This document shows positions 31,750 through 41,284 of a stretch of 64,000 nt of DNA, in pieces. This stretch comes from Caproicibacter sp046707225. Lineage in GTDB: Bacteria > Bacillota > Clostridia > Oscillospirales > Acutalibacteraceae. Every line of letters begins with the position of its first letter. Position 1 is the stretch's first letter. The stretch spans positions 1 through 64,000 of the forward strand of contig NZ_JBJKOP010000032.1 of the NCBI RefSeq assembly GCF_046707225.1, given 5' to 3'. Both the position numbers and the translations under genes were made by a program. A model generated the notes under the pieces. That model did no database searches, was not told the DNA's origin, and saw only the letters and a program-made list of their open reading frames with translations.

Positions 31750-33315
31750 TTGCCAGACAATATTTTAGTTATGCAGAGCATCACAAAATTGTATCCCGGT
31801 GTCAAGGCATTGGATAATGTGAATCTGGAAGTGCAGCGCGGTGAGATACATGCACTGGTCGGAGAAAACGGCGCCGGCAAATCAACCCTGATGAATGTTT
31901 TAAGCGGAACCATTCCATTCGGCGAATATGAGGGAAAAATTCTCTTTAACGGGTCGGAATGCCAGTTTAAACGCATTCATGACAGTGAAAAGCTTGGCAT
32001 CGTTATTATCCATCAGGAATTGGCTCTGATCCCGGAGCTTTCCATTGGTGAGAATATGTTTCTCGGAAATGAGCGCAACGGAAAATTTGGTATCGATTGG
32101 AACGAGACTTACAGTCAGGCAACGAAACATCTGGAAGAGGTGGGCCTGAAAGACAAGGCCACAACCCTGATTAAAGATATAGGGACTGGAAAACAGCAGT
32201 TGGTTGAAATTGCAAAAGCGCTCTCCAAAAATGTAAAGCTGCTGATTTTGGATGAGCCGACCTCCTCTCTAAATGAAGAAGATTCAAAAATGCTTTTGGA
32301 TATGCTGTTGCAGTTTAAAAAGCAGGGCATGACTTCCATTATCATCTCACATAAACTGTCCGAGGTTGCTTACGTGGCCGATCGGATTACCGTGCTTCGC
32401 GACGGTGCAACGATTGAGACCATCGACAATGAGGACCGTACCATTGATGAAGACCGAATTATTAAAGGAATGGTCGGACGCGAGCTGACAAACCGGTTCC
32501 CCGCCAGAGAGCACAAGGTCAGCGAGGAAATCGGACTGGAAGTAAAAAACTGGGTCGTTCATCATCCGATTTACACGGAGAAGCAGGTGGTAAACGGTGT
32601 CAGCTTTCATGTACATAAGGGCGAGATCGTCGGGTTTTCCGGATTGCAGGGCGCGGGCCGTACCGAGCTTGCCATGTCGCTGTTCGGCAAGAGCTATGGC
32701 AGCGGCATTTCCGGTCAGGAGTATCTGAACGGCAAAGAGGTGCACCTGAAAACCGAGGAGGACGCCATCGAGCACGGTCTCGCGTACGTAACCGAGGACC
32801 GGAAGACCAACGGGCTGGTTTTAATCGACACAATAGCGAAGAACACCACAATGGCGCGGCTCAAAAAGGTGTGTGACAAACACGGCATTATTGATGTCGG
32901 CATGGAAAACCATGTTGCGGAAAAGTATGTAAAAGTAATGAATACAAAAACACCGACCGTGCAGCAGATGGTCGGAAATCTGTCGGGCGGAAATCAGCAG
33001 AAGGTATTGCTTTCCAAGTGGATGTTTGCGGACCCGGATGTTCTGATTCTGGATGAACCGACCCGCGGCATCGATGTCGGCGCAAAGTACGAGATTTACT
33101 GTATCATGAACGATATGGTAGCGCAGGGAAAATCGGTTGTAATGATTTCCTCTGAACTGCCGGAACTTCTGGGGATGTGCGACAGGATTTACGTGATGAA
33201 CGAAGGCTCCCTGGTTGCCGAAATGAGCAGCGGCGAAGCGACGCAGGAGAGGATCATGGGCGCCATTCTCCATTCCGATAAAAGAGGCATTTCAGAGGAA
33301 CAAAAGGAAGCGTAG
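31750..33315 (+). CDS. Sugar ABC transporter ATPase, two-domain (GguA/XylG-like)
   Basis: About 521 residues. It holds two ABC domains: the first with GENGAGKST, the QQLVEIAKAL signature region and LLILDEPTSSL; the second with GLQGAGRTEL, LSGGNQQKVLLSKW and VLILDEPTRGIDVGAKYEIY. The degenerate first signature and second P-loop are normal for the CUT2 class. AGGGGGG (31736-31742) favours TTG 31750; GTG 31717 and ATG 31720 are in frame but have no ribosome site. It energises the permease at 33327. Confidence 0.88.
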   Translation: MPDNILVMQSITKLYPGVKALDNVNLEVQRGEIHALVGENGAGKSTLMNVLSGTIPFGEYEGKILFNGSECQFKRIHDSEKLGIVIIHQELALIPELSIGENMFLGNERNGKFGIDWNETYSQATKHLEEVGLKDKATTLIKDIGTGKQQLVEIAKALSKNVKLLILDEPTSSLNEEDSKMLLDMLLQFKKQGMTSIIISHKLSEVAYVADRITVLRDGATIETIDNEDRTIDEDRIIKGMVGRELTNRFPAREHKVSEEIGLEVKNWVVHHPIYTEKQVVNGVSFHVHKGEIVGFSGLQGAGRTELAMSLFGKSYGSGISGQEYLNGKEVHLKTEEDAIEHGLAYVTEDRKTNGLVLIDTIAKNTTMARLKKVCDKHGIIDVGMENHVAEKYVKVMNTKTPTVQQMVGNLSGGNQQKVLLSKWMFADPDVLILDEPTRGIDVGAKYEIYCIMNDMVAQGKSVVMISSELPELLGMCDRIYVMNEGSLVAEMSSGEATQERIMGAILHSDKRGISEEQKEA

Positions 33316-33326
33316 GAGGCAGAAGC

Positions 33327-34490
33327 ATGACAAAGGCATCTTCAATTATTAAAAAGTACACGATGACCATCGCTCTGGTTGTGGTCTTCATTTTCTTCAC
33401 GGTTTTGACGAACGGCAGATTGGTCTACGCCCAGAATATTTCCAATCTGCTTTTGCAGAACGCTTATGTCTTGGTTATGGCATGCGGCATGCTGCTGTGT
33501 ATTCTGACCGGCGGCAACGTCGATCTTTCAATCGGCGCTACGCTCTGCCTTGTGGGTGCCGTCGCGGCACAGCTGATGGACCAGGGCTCCATGGGCGCGC
33601 TGCCCACGATTCTGATTGCGATGCTGATTGCGGCAGTGATCGGCGTCTGGCAGGGCTTCTGGATCGGCTATATCCACATTCCCCCGTTTATTGCGACTTT
33701 GGCGGGTATGTTCCTGTTCCGCGGGCTCGGCCGTGTCGTTTTGGCCTCGAAAACCGTCAACATTCAGAATGAGGCGTTCCTCAACACCTTCATTTCCTAT
33801 ATCGACGTTCCCGGCATGGATACCAAGTCCTTCCATATTTCGGCGTTGATTGTCGGGGTGGCGATCGCGGTCCTGCTGACCGTGCTGATGTTTTCCAGCC
33901 GGGCCAAAAAGATAAAAAAGAACTATGCGGTTGATTCGCTGGTAGCTACGCTCATCAAGATCATCATGATTGATGCCCTGATTATCGCATACTGCTGGAA
34001 GCTCGCCAACTACAAGGGGATTCCGGTTATGCTTCTCTGGATTCTTCTGGTGGTTCTGATCTTTGCGTTCATTACGATGAAAACAGCTTTCGGCCGTTAT
34101 TTCTACGCGGTGGGCGGCAACGAAAAGGCCGCGAAACTTTCCGGTATTGACCCGAGGCGTGTCTATTTCTGGGCTTACTTCCTCATGAGCGTATTGGCAG
34201 GCTTCTCCGGCTTGCTGGTGGCGGCCCGCATTGGTTCCGTCGACGGCAACATGGGCAACTCTTACGAAATGGACGCAATCGCGGCCTGCTTCATCGGCGG
34301 AGCATCTGCTTACGGCGGTTCCGGCACTGTTTCCGGCATTATGATCGGCGCTATCCTGCTCGGTGTTATGAACCAGGGCATGTCGATTTACGGACTTCCG
34401 GACGAATGGCAGTACGTTGTGAAAGGCGCTGTTCTTCTTGCGGCCGTTATCTTCGATGTCGTTTCGAACCATAAGGTAGGGAAGCAGTAA
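33327..34490 (+). CDS. Sugar ABC transporter permease (GguB/XylH-like)
   Basis: 387 residues with about ten hydrophobic segments; GGNVDLSIGATLCLVGAVAA and FGRYFYAVGGNEKAAKLSGI are hallmarks of CUT2 sugar permeases. It follows the ATPase by 11 nt with GGAGG upstream. Confidence 0.9.
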   Translation: MTKASSIIKKYTMTIALVVVFIFFTVLTNGRLVYAQNISNLLLQNAYVLVMACGMLLCILTGGNVDLSIGATLCLVGAVAAQLMDQGSMGALPTILIAMLIAAVIGVWQGFWIGYIHIPPFIATLAGMFLFRGLGRVVLASKTVNIQNEAFLNTFISYIDVPGMDTKSFHISALIVGVAIAVLLTVLMFSSRAKKIKKNYAVDSLVATLIKIIMIDALIIAYCWKLANYKGIPVMLLWILLVVLIFAFITMKTAFGRYFYAVGGNEKAAKLSGIDPRRVYFWAYFLMSVLAGFSGLLVAARIGSVDGNMGNSYEMDAIAACFIGGASAYGGSGTVSGIMIGAILLGVMNQGMSIYGLPDEWQYVVKGAVLLAAVIFDVVSNHKVGKQ

Positions 34491-34645
34491 GGCTGATTGC
34501 TTTTTTGCGATCGGGCGGGCATGATCCGTGAAGAAAGGGTTCCGCGGCGGGCGCGCCGTCCGCCGACAGGCGGTTCCCGCATCGGAATGCGAAAGTGGAT
34601 TTTCGTCGCCCACTCGGGAGCGAGTGAAAAGCGGGAGGAAAACAA

Positions 34646-34960
34646 ATGCAGGCTCAATCAGAGGAACTTCGTACAAAGAAAAAGAATGCCGGAATCAAGC
34701 TGACTCTGCGCATTCTGATTGCACTCTATATTCTGTATCTGACGAAAGAAATCGTCTTTGCGGAGGTGAAGCACACAAGCTCCCTGCCGCTCTGGGTTAC
34801 TGTGCTTGCGAGCGTTGTTTTCTTTCTGGCTGCCATTGCGTTCGGCATCTATGCATGGCGGGAATATAAAAATTCGCTTACCGTGCGGGGAAGCGAACAG
34901 GAATCAGAATCCCCGGGGGACGGCGGCAAGAATCTTCCCGACTCGATTGACCGGAAGTAA
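34646..34960 (+). CDS. Small two-helix membrane protein, unknown function
   Basis: 104 residues with helices at about 18-40 and 48-68, a basic N-terminus and an acidic/polar tail (QESESPGDGGKNLPDS). AAGCGGGAGGAAA precedes the ATG. It closes the transporter operon, about 150 nt after the permease. I do not recognise the family. Confidence 0.65.
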   Translation: MQAQSEELRTKKKNAGIKLTLRILIALYILYLTKEIVFAEVKHTSSLPLWVTVLASVVFFLAAIAFGIYAWREYKNSLTVRGSEQESESPGDGGKNLPDSIDRK

Positions 34961-34974
34961 ATTGTATTTTGTGA

Positions 34975-35010
34975 ACGCCGATCCTATGCCCGGAAGGGTT
35001 TGGTCGGCGT
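34975..35010 (+). terminator. Terminator-like hairpin between converging genes
   Basis: ACGCCGA (34975-34981) pairs with TCGGCGT (35004-35010), followed by a modest pyrimidine/T run (ATTCCCTTT). It separates the transporter operon from the opposing ROK gene. Confidence 0.5.
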
Positions 35011-35017
35011 ATTCCCT

Positions 35018-36136
35018 TTAATCGTTCAGAAAGGAATCGATCTGCTGCAGCGCGGCCCCGACGGCGCTTGCTTTGTCTTTGAATTTGCTGAAATGAAGAT
35101 AGTCAGGCTCGCCGCCGAACGAATGGAGCGCTTGAAGTTTTTCCATAAGAATGTCGGAGTACTTTTCCAGATAGCGGTCAATTTCACCGCCAATAATAAT
35201 TTCGGCGTCAAAAATGGTACGGATGTTGTTAATCCCAGTGGCGAGATAATCCAGATAAATATTCCATTTCTGCTTGCAGTACTGGTTTCCCATTTCAAGC
35301 GCCGCGAAGAAATCATCCACGTCTTCAAAATTCGGTTCTGTTAAAACCTTTGTGGAGCAGTATGCCTCCAGGCAGCCTTTTTTCCCGCAGTTGCAGGGCA
35401 GCCCGTTCTGCACAATCGTCATGTGTCCGAATTCTCCGGAGTAGCCGTTGATGCCGTTATAAAGCTTATTGTCAATGATAATGGCCCCGCCGACGCCTTT
35501 GTTGACGGAAAGGAAGACGGCGCTTTCCACTTCATCCATTTGCCAGATTTCGGCAAGGCCGGCCAGGTTTGCTTCATTGTTGACCATGACGGGGTAGGAG
35601 ATTTGTTTTTTCAGCCTGTCAATCGAAAGGCCCTTTACATGCAGTGTGGGACTGTATTCCAGAAGATCGGCTTTCGGATTTACCAGCCCGGGCACGGCAA
35701 TGCCAACCCCGAGGAGCTTGTTGAGATCCACGTGATTTTCCCGCAGAAAGAGGTCTAAATCTTCGGCCACAGCCCTGAAATAATCCTCGTCATTCCGGAA
35801 CGGTTCACGGATTTTTTTATAGAACAGGACACTCTCTCCGAGGTCAATCACCACAAAGCGGAGATGGTTTTGCGTGACTTCAATCCCGCAGGAAAGCCGC
35901 GCGCCGTAGTCCAGCGAGTTGACAAACGGTTTTCTTCCGCCGGAAGATTTCAGTGTTCCTGATTTTGTAACCAAGCCGCGTTTTTCCAGGTCCTTCAGAA
36001 TGAGGGATACCGTCGGCATGCTCAAACTGAGGGAATCGGCAATGTTTTGCTTGGTTGCCCCGTTGTTGGAGTAGAGAAAATTCATGATTCTGTTCTTGTT
36101 TACATCTCTTACCTGAAGATTATTCAAACCTAACAC
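35018..36136 (-). CDS. ROK-family transcriptional regulator 2
   Basis: 372 residues. N-terminal HTH (NGATKQNIADSLSLSMPTVSLILKD split across about 25-55) and a ROK domain with FLSVNKGVGGAIIIDNKLY and the zinc motif GEFGHM..CNCGKKGCLEAYC. It is a paralogue of the protein at 28937. It is transcribed away from the DUF4867-kinase-isomerase operon, and its promoter carries the same operator, so the two ROK proteins may share sites. Confidence 0.85.
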   Translation of the reverse strand: MLGLNNLQVRDVNKNRIMNFLYSNNGATKQNIADSLSLSMPTVSLILKDLEKRGLVTKSGTLKSSGGRKPFVNSLDYGARLSCGIEVTQNHLRFVVIDLGESVLFYKKIREPFRNDEDYFRAVAEDLDLFLRENHVDLNKLLGVGIAVPGLVNPKADLLEYSPTLHVKGLSIDRLKKQISYPVMVNNEANLAGLAEIWQMDEVESAVFLSVNKGVGGAIIIDNKLYNGINGYSGEFGHMTIVQNGLPCNCGKKGCLEAYCSTKVLTEPNFEDVDDFFAALEMGNQYCKQKWNIYLDYLATGINNIRTIFDAEIIIGGEIDRYLEKYSDILMEKLQALHSFGGEPDYLHFSKFKDKASAVGAALQQIDSFLND

Positions 36137-36188
36137 ACCTTTTTTCCGGGAAAAATCGTTTTGGAAACCTTCCGTACTTTAGACGAAT

Positions 36189-36202
36189 CCTTTTGTAAAA
36201 AT
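36189..36202. promoter_or_regulatory. ROK operator variant CCTTTTGTAAAAAT
   Basis: 11 of 14 positions match the 28902 palindrome. It lies 14-27 nt downstream of the -10 of the ROK2 promoter. Confidence 0.5.
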
Positions 36203-36216
36203 CATAGCACGAATCT

Positions 36217-36245
36217 ATTCTATATCCGGATCGGTTTTTTTGCAA
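36217..36245 (-). promoter_or_regulatory. Promoter of ROK regulator 2
   Basis: On the minus strand TTGCAA (36245-36240), 17 nt, TAGAAT (36222-36217). Confidence 0.65.
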
Positions 36246-36320
36246 GTTTCACATAAGTTTTAGTTGTGCCCGGTTTTTTTCTTTCATAGAGTAGACAGGA
36301 TCAGAATAGAATGATATCAT

Positions 36321-36334
36321 ACTTTATGAAAAGT
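36321..36334 (+). promoter_or_regulatory. ROK operator variant ACTTTATGAAAAGT ahead of the catabolic operon
   Basis: The outer arms ACTTT/AAAAGT equal those of the 28902 palindrome. A candidate promoter TTGTGC-N17-TAGAGT lies just upstream (about 36264-36292). Confidence 0.5.
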
Positions 36335-36379
36335 ATTTATTAAAAGTTGTATTGAATAACTAGAAGGATAGTGAAAATC

Positions 36380-37015
36380 ATGAATGAAACAATCGAGGTT
36401 CAATCCATCCGAGACGATGCCTTTCGAAAATACGGCAGAGTCGTTTCCGGGTTCGACTGTGCGCCCCTTCTGAGCAGGTTGAAGAAAACCCCCTGCCCGT
36501 CGGACACAACGGTTTATGTGGCTTCCGACCCTGAACTGGAAAAGCTGGATGTTTTCGGTGAGCTTCAGGACCGGGAATTCGGCGGACTTCCGATCGAGCT
36601 GGGCTATTGCAACGGCAGCAATGATAAGCTCAACGCTCTGGAATATCACCGCAGTTCCGAAATCAATATCGCGGGAACGGATCTCATCCTTCTGCTGGGT
36701 TTGCTGCAGGACGTAAGCGCGGCGTTTACCTATGATACCGGACGGGTGGAAGCGTTCCGCGTTCCGGCTGGAACCGCGGTGGAATTATATGCGACGACCC
36801 TGCACTTTGCTCCGTGCAGCGCGTCACCGGAAGGCTTCCGGGACGCAGTCATTCTTCCGCGCGGCACGAACCTTCCGCTGGAAGCAAAACCGGCGGCGCA
36901 GGGGGAAGACGCATTGCTGTTTGCCAAAAACAAGTGGCTGATTGCACATCCGGAGTCCGGTCTGCAGGCAGACGGAGCTTTTGTGGGACTTCAGGGCAAA
37001 AATATTAGGGTGTAA
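36380..37015 (+). CDS. DUF4867 family protein
   Basis: 211 residues. IELGYCNGSNDKLNALEYHR, then VEAFRVPAGTAVELYATTLHFAPC, matches DUF4867, a cupin-like family found beside sugar kinases and isomerases in Clostridia. It may act on a sugar or be an anomerase/isomerase; this is not established. AGAAGGA supports ATG 36380 or GTG 36371. Xylulokinase follows 13 nt later. Confidence 0.7.
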   Translation: MNETIEVQSIRDDAFRKYGRVVSGFDCAPLLSRLKKTPCPSDTTVYVASDPELEKLDVFGELQDREFGGLPIELGYCNGSNDKLNALEYHRSSEINIAGTDLILLLGLLQDVSAAFTYDTGRVEAFRVPAGTAVELYATTLHFAPCSASPEGFRDAVILPRGTNLPLEAKPAAQGEDALLFAKNKWLIAHPESGLQADGAFVGLQGKNIRV

Positions 37016-37028
37016 CGGGGGAAATACG

Positions 37029-38534
37029 ATGTCTGGAAAATGTGTTCTTGGGATCGACGTTGGAACTTCCGGGTGCAAAATCCTTGCTCTGGACGATTCC
37101 GGAGTGATTCTGGGTTCCGTCACGGAGGAGTACCCCTGCTATGCGCCTCAGCAGGGATGGTCGGAACAGGACCCTGAGGATTGGTGGAACGGCACCGCGG
37201 CGGGAATCCGTAAAATCACTGCGCAGCTGAACGGAAAAACGGTCTGTGCCGTGGGCCTTTCGGGGCAGATGCACGGCATGGTGGCGCTGGACCGTGAAAA
37301 TCACGCGGTTCGGCGCGCCATTCTGTGGAACGATCAGCGAACCGGAAAACAGTGCGAGGAGATCACGGAACTGGCGGGGGGGCCGGATGCTCTTCTTGCC
37401 GTGACCAATAACAGGATGCTTACGGGGTACACCGGCGGGAAAATCCTATGGATGAAGGAAAACGAGCCGGTGAACTATCAAAAGACCGTACATATTGTTA
37501 ACCCGAAGGACTATATTCGGCTGAAACTGACGGGGGAACTCAAAACGGATGTTTCCGATGCTTCCGGTACGGGTTTCTTCTGTGTGCGGGAGCGCCGGTG
37601 GGCCGACGATCTGATCCGGAAAACAGGCCTTGACCCGGCAATGTTCGCGGAGGCGGTGGAATCGACGGCTGTTTCCGGCCGTGTCACGAAAGGCGCCGCG
37701 GATTTCACCGGTCTGCCGGCCGGAATTCCGGTCGGAGGGGGCGGCGGCGACGCCGTTATCTCAACAACCGGCCTTGGCCTCGCAAAATCCGGCCGGGTCG
37801 GGGTCACGGTCGGAACCTCCGGTGTTGTCGCCATGGGACTTGCTTCGTTTCTTCCGAATCCCAACGGGATGCTTCAGGTTTTCTGCGGGAATGAACCCGG
37901 ATCGTTCAGCGCGATGGGCGTAACCCTTGCGGCGGCCGGCTCCTACCAGTGGTTCCGGAATTCTCTCGGTCAGGATGAAATGCGGAAGGCGAAAGAGGAG
38001 GGCAAAAGTGCGTTTGCTCTGCTGGATGGCGAGGCGGCCTCCGTTCCTCCGTGCAGTGAAGGGATGTTCTTCCTGCCGTATCTGTCCGGGGAGCGTGCGC
38101 CTCTGAACGACCCTCTCGCCCGCGGCGCGTTCCTCGGTGTAACCTCCCGCCACGGCAAGGGCCATTTTGCCCGCGCGGTTCTGGAGGGCGTCGCGTTTTC
38201 GCTGCGTCAGGTTTACGAACTGATGAGCGCGAAGGACGCAAGCGAGATTGTCATCGCGGGGGGCGGGGCGGCCAGTCCGCTCTGGCGTCAGATTTTTGCG
38301 GATGTCTTTCATCTCCCCGTGAGAACCGTGTATGGCAGCGCGGAGGGCGGCTCGTTCGGCGCCGCGCTGGCGGCCGGCGTAACCGCCGGTATCTGGGGCA
38401 GTCTTGAGGAAACCGTGCCTCTGATCCGCTCGGAAAGCATGACGGCACCGATTTCCGCAAATGTCGCATGCTACGAGGAAAATTATGCAAAATACATCAA
38501 ATTCTATGATGCTCTGAAATGGAGCTTTCATTAA
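37029..38534 (+). CDS. xylB: Xylulokinase (FGGY family)
   Basis: 501 residues. LGIDVGTSGCK (phosphate-1), GLSGQMHGMV, ILWNDQRT (substrate loop) and VIAGGGAASPLWRQIFADV, then GSFGAALAAGV, are those of XylB-type FGGY kinases, which phosphorylate xylulose or a related ketopentose with ATP. I chose ATG 37029, with GGGGGAAA upstream; longer starts overlap DUF4867. Confidence 0.85.
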   Translation: MSGKCVLGIDVGTSGCKILALDDSGVILGSVTEEYPCYAPQQGWSEQDPEDWWNGTAAGIRKITAQLNGKTVCAVGLSGQMHGMVALDRENHAVRRAILWNDQRTGKQCEEITELAGGPDALLAVTNNRMLTGYTGGKILWMKENEPVNYQKTVHIVNPKDYIRLKLTGELKTDVSDASGTGFFCVRERRWADDLIRKTGLDPAMFAEAVESTAVSGRVTKGAADFTGLPAGIPVGGGGGDAVISTTGLGLAKSGRVGVTVGTSGVVAMGLASFLPNPNGMLQVFCGNEPGSFSAMGVTLAAAGSYQWFRNSLGQDEMRKAKEEGKSAFALLDGEAASVPPCSEGMFFLPYLSGERAPLNDPLARGAFLGVTSRHGKGHFARAVLEGVAFSLRQVYELMSAKDASEIVIAGGGAASPLWRQIFADVFHLPVRTVYGSAEGGSFGAALAAGVTAGIWGSLEETVPLIRSESMTAPISANVACYEENYAKYIKFYDALKWSFH

Positions 38535-38552
38535 CAAAGGAGTGTTTTTGAA

Positions 38553-40040
38553 ATGACGAATATCCCTGAAGTAAAGCTTGGAATAATCGCAGTCAGCCGC
38601 GACTGCTTTATCATCTCGCTTTCCGAAAAGAGAAGAAAAGCGATTGTGGATTCTTATACGGCGAAATACGGCGCCATTTACGAAGCGAAAACAACAGTGG
38701 AAAACGAGCGGGATATGCTGAAAGCCGTTGAGGAAGTCAAGGCGGCCGGCTGCAATGCTCTGGTGGTATTTTTAGGCAATTTCGGCCCCGAAACGCCCGA
38801 AACGCTGATCGCCAAATACTTTGACGGCCCGGTTATGTACGTTGCTGCCGCAGAAGAAACGGGAAAAGACCTGATTAACGGCAGAGGCGACGCCTATTGC
38901 GGTATGCTCAACTGTTCCTATAACCTCGGCCTGCGCCACCTTACGGCAGTTATTCCGGAGTACCCGGTTGGTACGGCGGATGATCTTGCCGAGAGCATTG
39001 CGAAATTTGTCCCGGCGGCGCGTGCGCTGATCGGCGTAAAATCGCTCAAAATCATCACGTTCGGTCCTCGCCCTCAGGATTTCTTTGCCTGCAATGCGCC
39101 GATTCAGCCGCTTTACGACCTCGGCGTTGAAGTACAGGAGAATTCGGAGCTCGATCTTCTGGTTGCCTACCGCGCGCACAAGGACGATTCCCGCATCCCC
39201 GAAGTTGTGGCTGATATGGCCGCGGAGCTCGGCGTTGACGGGAACCATTACCCGGATCTTCTGCCGCGCATGGCGCAGTTTGAACTCACCCTGCTCGACT
39301 GGGCAAAGGACAATCTGGGCTCGAGAAAATATGTGGCCTTCGCGGACAAATGCTGGCCGGCTTTCCCAAAGGAATTTGGGTTTGAGCCCTGCTACGTGAA
39401 CAGCCGCCTGACCTCCCGCGGAATTCCTGTGGCCTGTGAAGTGGATCTCTACGGCGCTTTGAGCGAATATATCGGAGCCTGCGTGACGGGCGACGCCGTC
39501 ACTCTGCTGGATATCAACAACAGCGTGCCGAGCGATCTTTATGAATCCGATGTCGCCGGGAAGTATCCCTATACGCTGAGGGATACCTTCATGGGCTTCC
39601 ACTGCGGCAACACTCCGTTCTGCAAGCTTTCCAAAGGCGCGGCGGTCAAATATCAGCTGATTCAGAACCGTCTGCTTGAAAACGGCGGAACACCCGATTT
39701 TACCCGCGGTACGCTGGAGGGCGACATCGCCCCCGGGGAGATCACGTTCTTCCGACTGCAGGGCAGCGCGGAAGGTAAGCTGACCTCGTACATCGCGCAG
39801 GGAGAGGTTCTTCCTGTTGCCACCCGCTCTTTCGGCGGAATCGGTATCTTCGCCATTCCGGAAATGGGTCGCTTCTACCGCCATGTTCTGATTGAACGGC
39901 ATTTCCCGCATCACGGCGCCGTGGCCTTTGCCCACGCGGGCAGCGCGCTGTTTACGGTGTTCCGTGCGCTCGGCGTCCCGGAGATCGCTTTCAATCAGCC
40001 GAAGGGAGTGCTGTACAAAACCGAAAATCCGTTTGAATGA
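38553..40040 (+). CDS. L-fucose/L-arabinose isomerase family protein
   Basis: 495 residues. KLGIIAVSRDCFIISLSEKR, VVFLGNFGPETP, FADKCWPAFPKEFGFEPCYV, then SRGIPVACEVDLYGALSEYI, and a C-terminal FHCGNTPFC match the FucI-like isomerase superfamily (aldose to ketose, Mn-dependent). The Glu in ACEVD and Asp in LDINN are candidate metal ligands. No xylA or aldolase lies nearby, so it could supply the ketopentose for the preceding xylulokinase (inference). AAAGGAG precedes the ATG. Confidence 0.8.
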   Translation: MTNIPEVKLGIIAVSRDCFIISLSEKRRKAIVDSYTAKYGAIYEAKTTVENERDMLKAVEEVKAAGCNALVVFLGNFGPETPETLIAKYFDGPVMYVAAAEETGKDLINGRGDAYCGMLNCSYNLGLRHLTAVIPEYPVGTADDLAESIAKFVPAARALIGVKSLKIITFGPRPQDFFACNAPIQPLYDLGVEVQENSELDLLVAYRAHKDDSRIPEVVADMAAELGVDGNHYPDLLPRMAQFELTLLDWAKDNLGSRKYVAFADKCWPAFPKEFGFEPCYVNSRLTSRGIPVACEVDLYGALSEYIGACVTGDAVTLLDINNSVPSDLYESDVAGKYPYTLRDTFMGFHCGNTPFCKLSKGAAVKYQLIQNRLLENGGTPDFTRGTLEGDIAPGEITFFRLQGSAEGKLTSYIAQGEVLPVATRSFGGIGIFAIPEMGRFYRHVLIERHFPHHGAVAFAHAGSALFTVFRALGVPEIAFNQPKGVLYKTENPFE

Positions 40041-40086
40041 AAAAAGGCCGCCGCTCTGACCTCCGATGTGGGAGCATGAGCGGCGG
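40040..40086 (-). terminator. Terminator of the LysR gene (possibly bidirectional)
   Basis: CCGCCGCTC (40048-40056) pairs with GAGCGGCGG (40078-40086). On the minus strand the stem is followed by CCTTTTTT, so it ends the leftward LysR transcript; rightward it has no T-run. Confidence 0.7.
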
Positions 40087-40245
40087 AACCTGAATTTCCC
40101 TTGTCACTTTTCTAAATATTCTTGTCCCTGATTTAACGGATGCGCTCTTTGCGTTCCGCCGAATCGGGGACAACTGCTTTTTTTGCTCAGTTTTCGGGGC
40201 TCAGGTCAAATGCAAGCGAGAAAACCTTAAAAAGGCAAGTGAAAA

Positions 40246-41148
40246 TTACTTCTCTATTCCATTTTTGTGATAAAGCGTTTCTTCAAACTTTCTTGCCGCG
40301 ATGCTTAAAAAGCGCCGGTCATCGCGCACCAGACAGATGGCTCGTTTCGGAATTGTTTCCGCGAGGGAAATACGGAAGATGTCGCCTCGCAGAAGCGCTT
40401 CTTTTGCCAGATCTTCCGGTAAAAATCCGATTCCAAGGTTGCTTTTTATCAGGGGAAGCACCTGATCGGTTGTGGCCGCCTCGGTGTCGGGCTGGAGGGA
40501 TAATCCGTGTTCCAGAAACAACCGGTTATAGAACTCAAAAGTCATTGTATTCCTTTCCAGACAGATCAGCGGATATCTTTCCAATTCCCGCAAATGAATG
40601 TTTTTCCCCGCGAGGAAAGCGAACTGCGGTCCCCCAACCAGAACTTCTTCAAAATATTTCAGAGGAATTTCCCGCAGTGTTTTGTGAACGCCGGTCGGCG
40701 TAGTCACCACGGCAAGATCGACAAGACCGTTTTTCAGCGCGGCCACGGCCTGAGGCGTGGACTGGTTTGAGATCCGGATCCGTATTCCGGGATACGATCG
40801 GTGAAAACCGCTCAGCTTTTCCAGCAAAAGGCCATACAGGGCCGTTTCGCTTGCGCCGATGGAAAGAATCCCGCTTTGCAGATTTTTATCGCTCGCCAGT
40901 TCTTCTTCCCCTGTCCGAATCTGTTCATAGGCAATGGCGATATGCGAATACAGGCGTTCTCCCTCTGGAGTCAGCGTCACGCCGCGATTGGTCCGAAAAA
41001 ACAGTTTACACCCCAGCTCGCTTTCCAGATGATTCATGCCGCGGGTGATGTTCGGCTGGCTGTTCAGCAGAATATTCGCCGCTTTTGTAAAGCTCTGGTA
41101 TCGGGCGACATAATAGAAAATCCGATAATAGTCATAATTTGCGCTCAT
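40246..41148 (-). CDS. LysR-family transcriptional regulator
   Basis: 300 residues. N-terminal wHTH (YYVARYQSFTKAANILLNSQ, then PNITRGMNHLESELG) and an effector domain starting near residue 85 (SGILSIGASETALYGLLLEKL). CAGGAGCG eight nt before ATG 41148 is preferred to the ATG at 41169. It is divergent from the small membrane gene at 41285, a likely target. The ligand is unknown. Confidence 0.85.
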   Translation of the reverse strand: MSANYDYYRIFYYVARYQSFTKAANILLNSQPNITRGMNHLESELGCKLFFRTNRGVTLTPEGERLYSHIAIAYEQIRTGEEELASDKNLQSGILSIGASETALYGLLLEKLSGFHRSYPGIRIRISNQSTPQAVAALKNGLVDLAVVTTPTGVHKTLREIPLKYFEEVLVGGPQFAFLAGKNIHLRELERYPLICLERNTMTFEFYNRLFLEHGLSLQPDTEAATTDQVLPLIKSNLGIGFLPEDLAKEALLRGDIFRISLAETIPKRAICLVRDDRRFLSIAARKFEETLYHKNGIEK

Positions 41149-41199
41149 CTTTCGCTCCTGATATATCAAATAATTATAGTCGGTATGTCGAATATACTT

Positions 41200-41228
41200 T
41201 TCACATTTTTTTGTGCTTCCAGTATAAT
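41200..41228 (+). promoter_or_regulatory. Promoter of the 41285 gene
   Basis: TTCACA (41200-41205), 17 nt, TATAAT (41223-41228), in the LysR/membrane-protein divergent gap. Confidence 0.75.
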
Positions 41229-41284
41229 GGAGTCGTTGCCAAAGTACAAGTAATTTTTAAGAAGAGAATGGAGCAAACAAAGCG

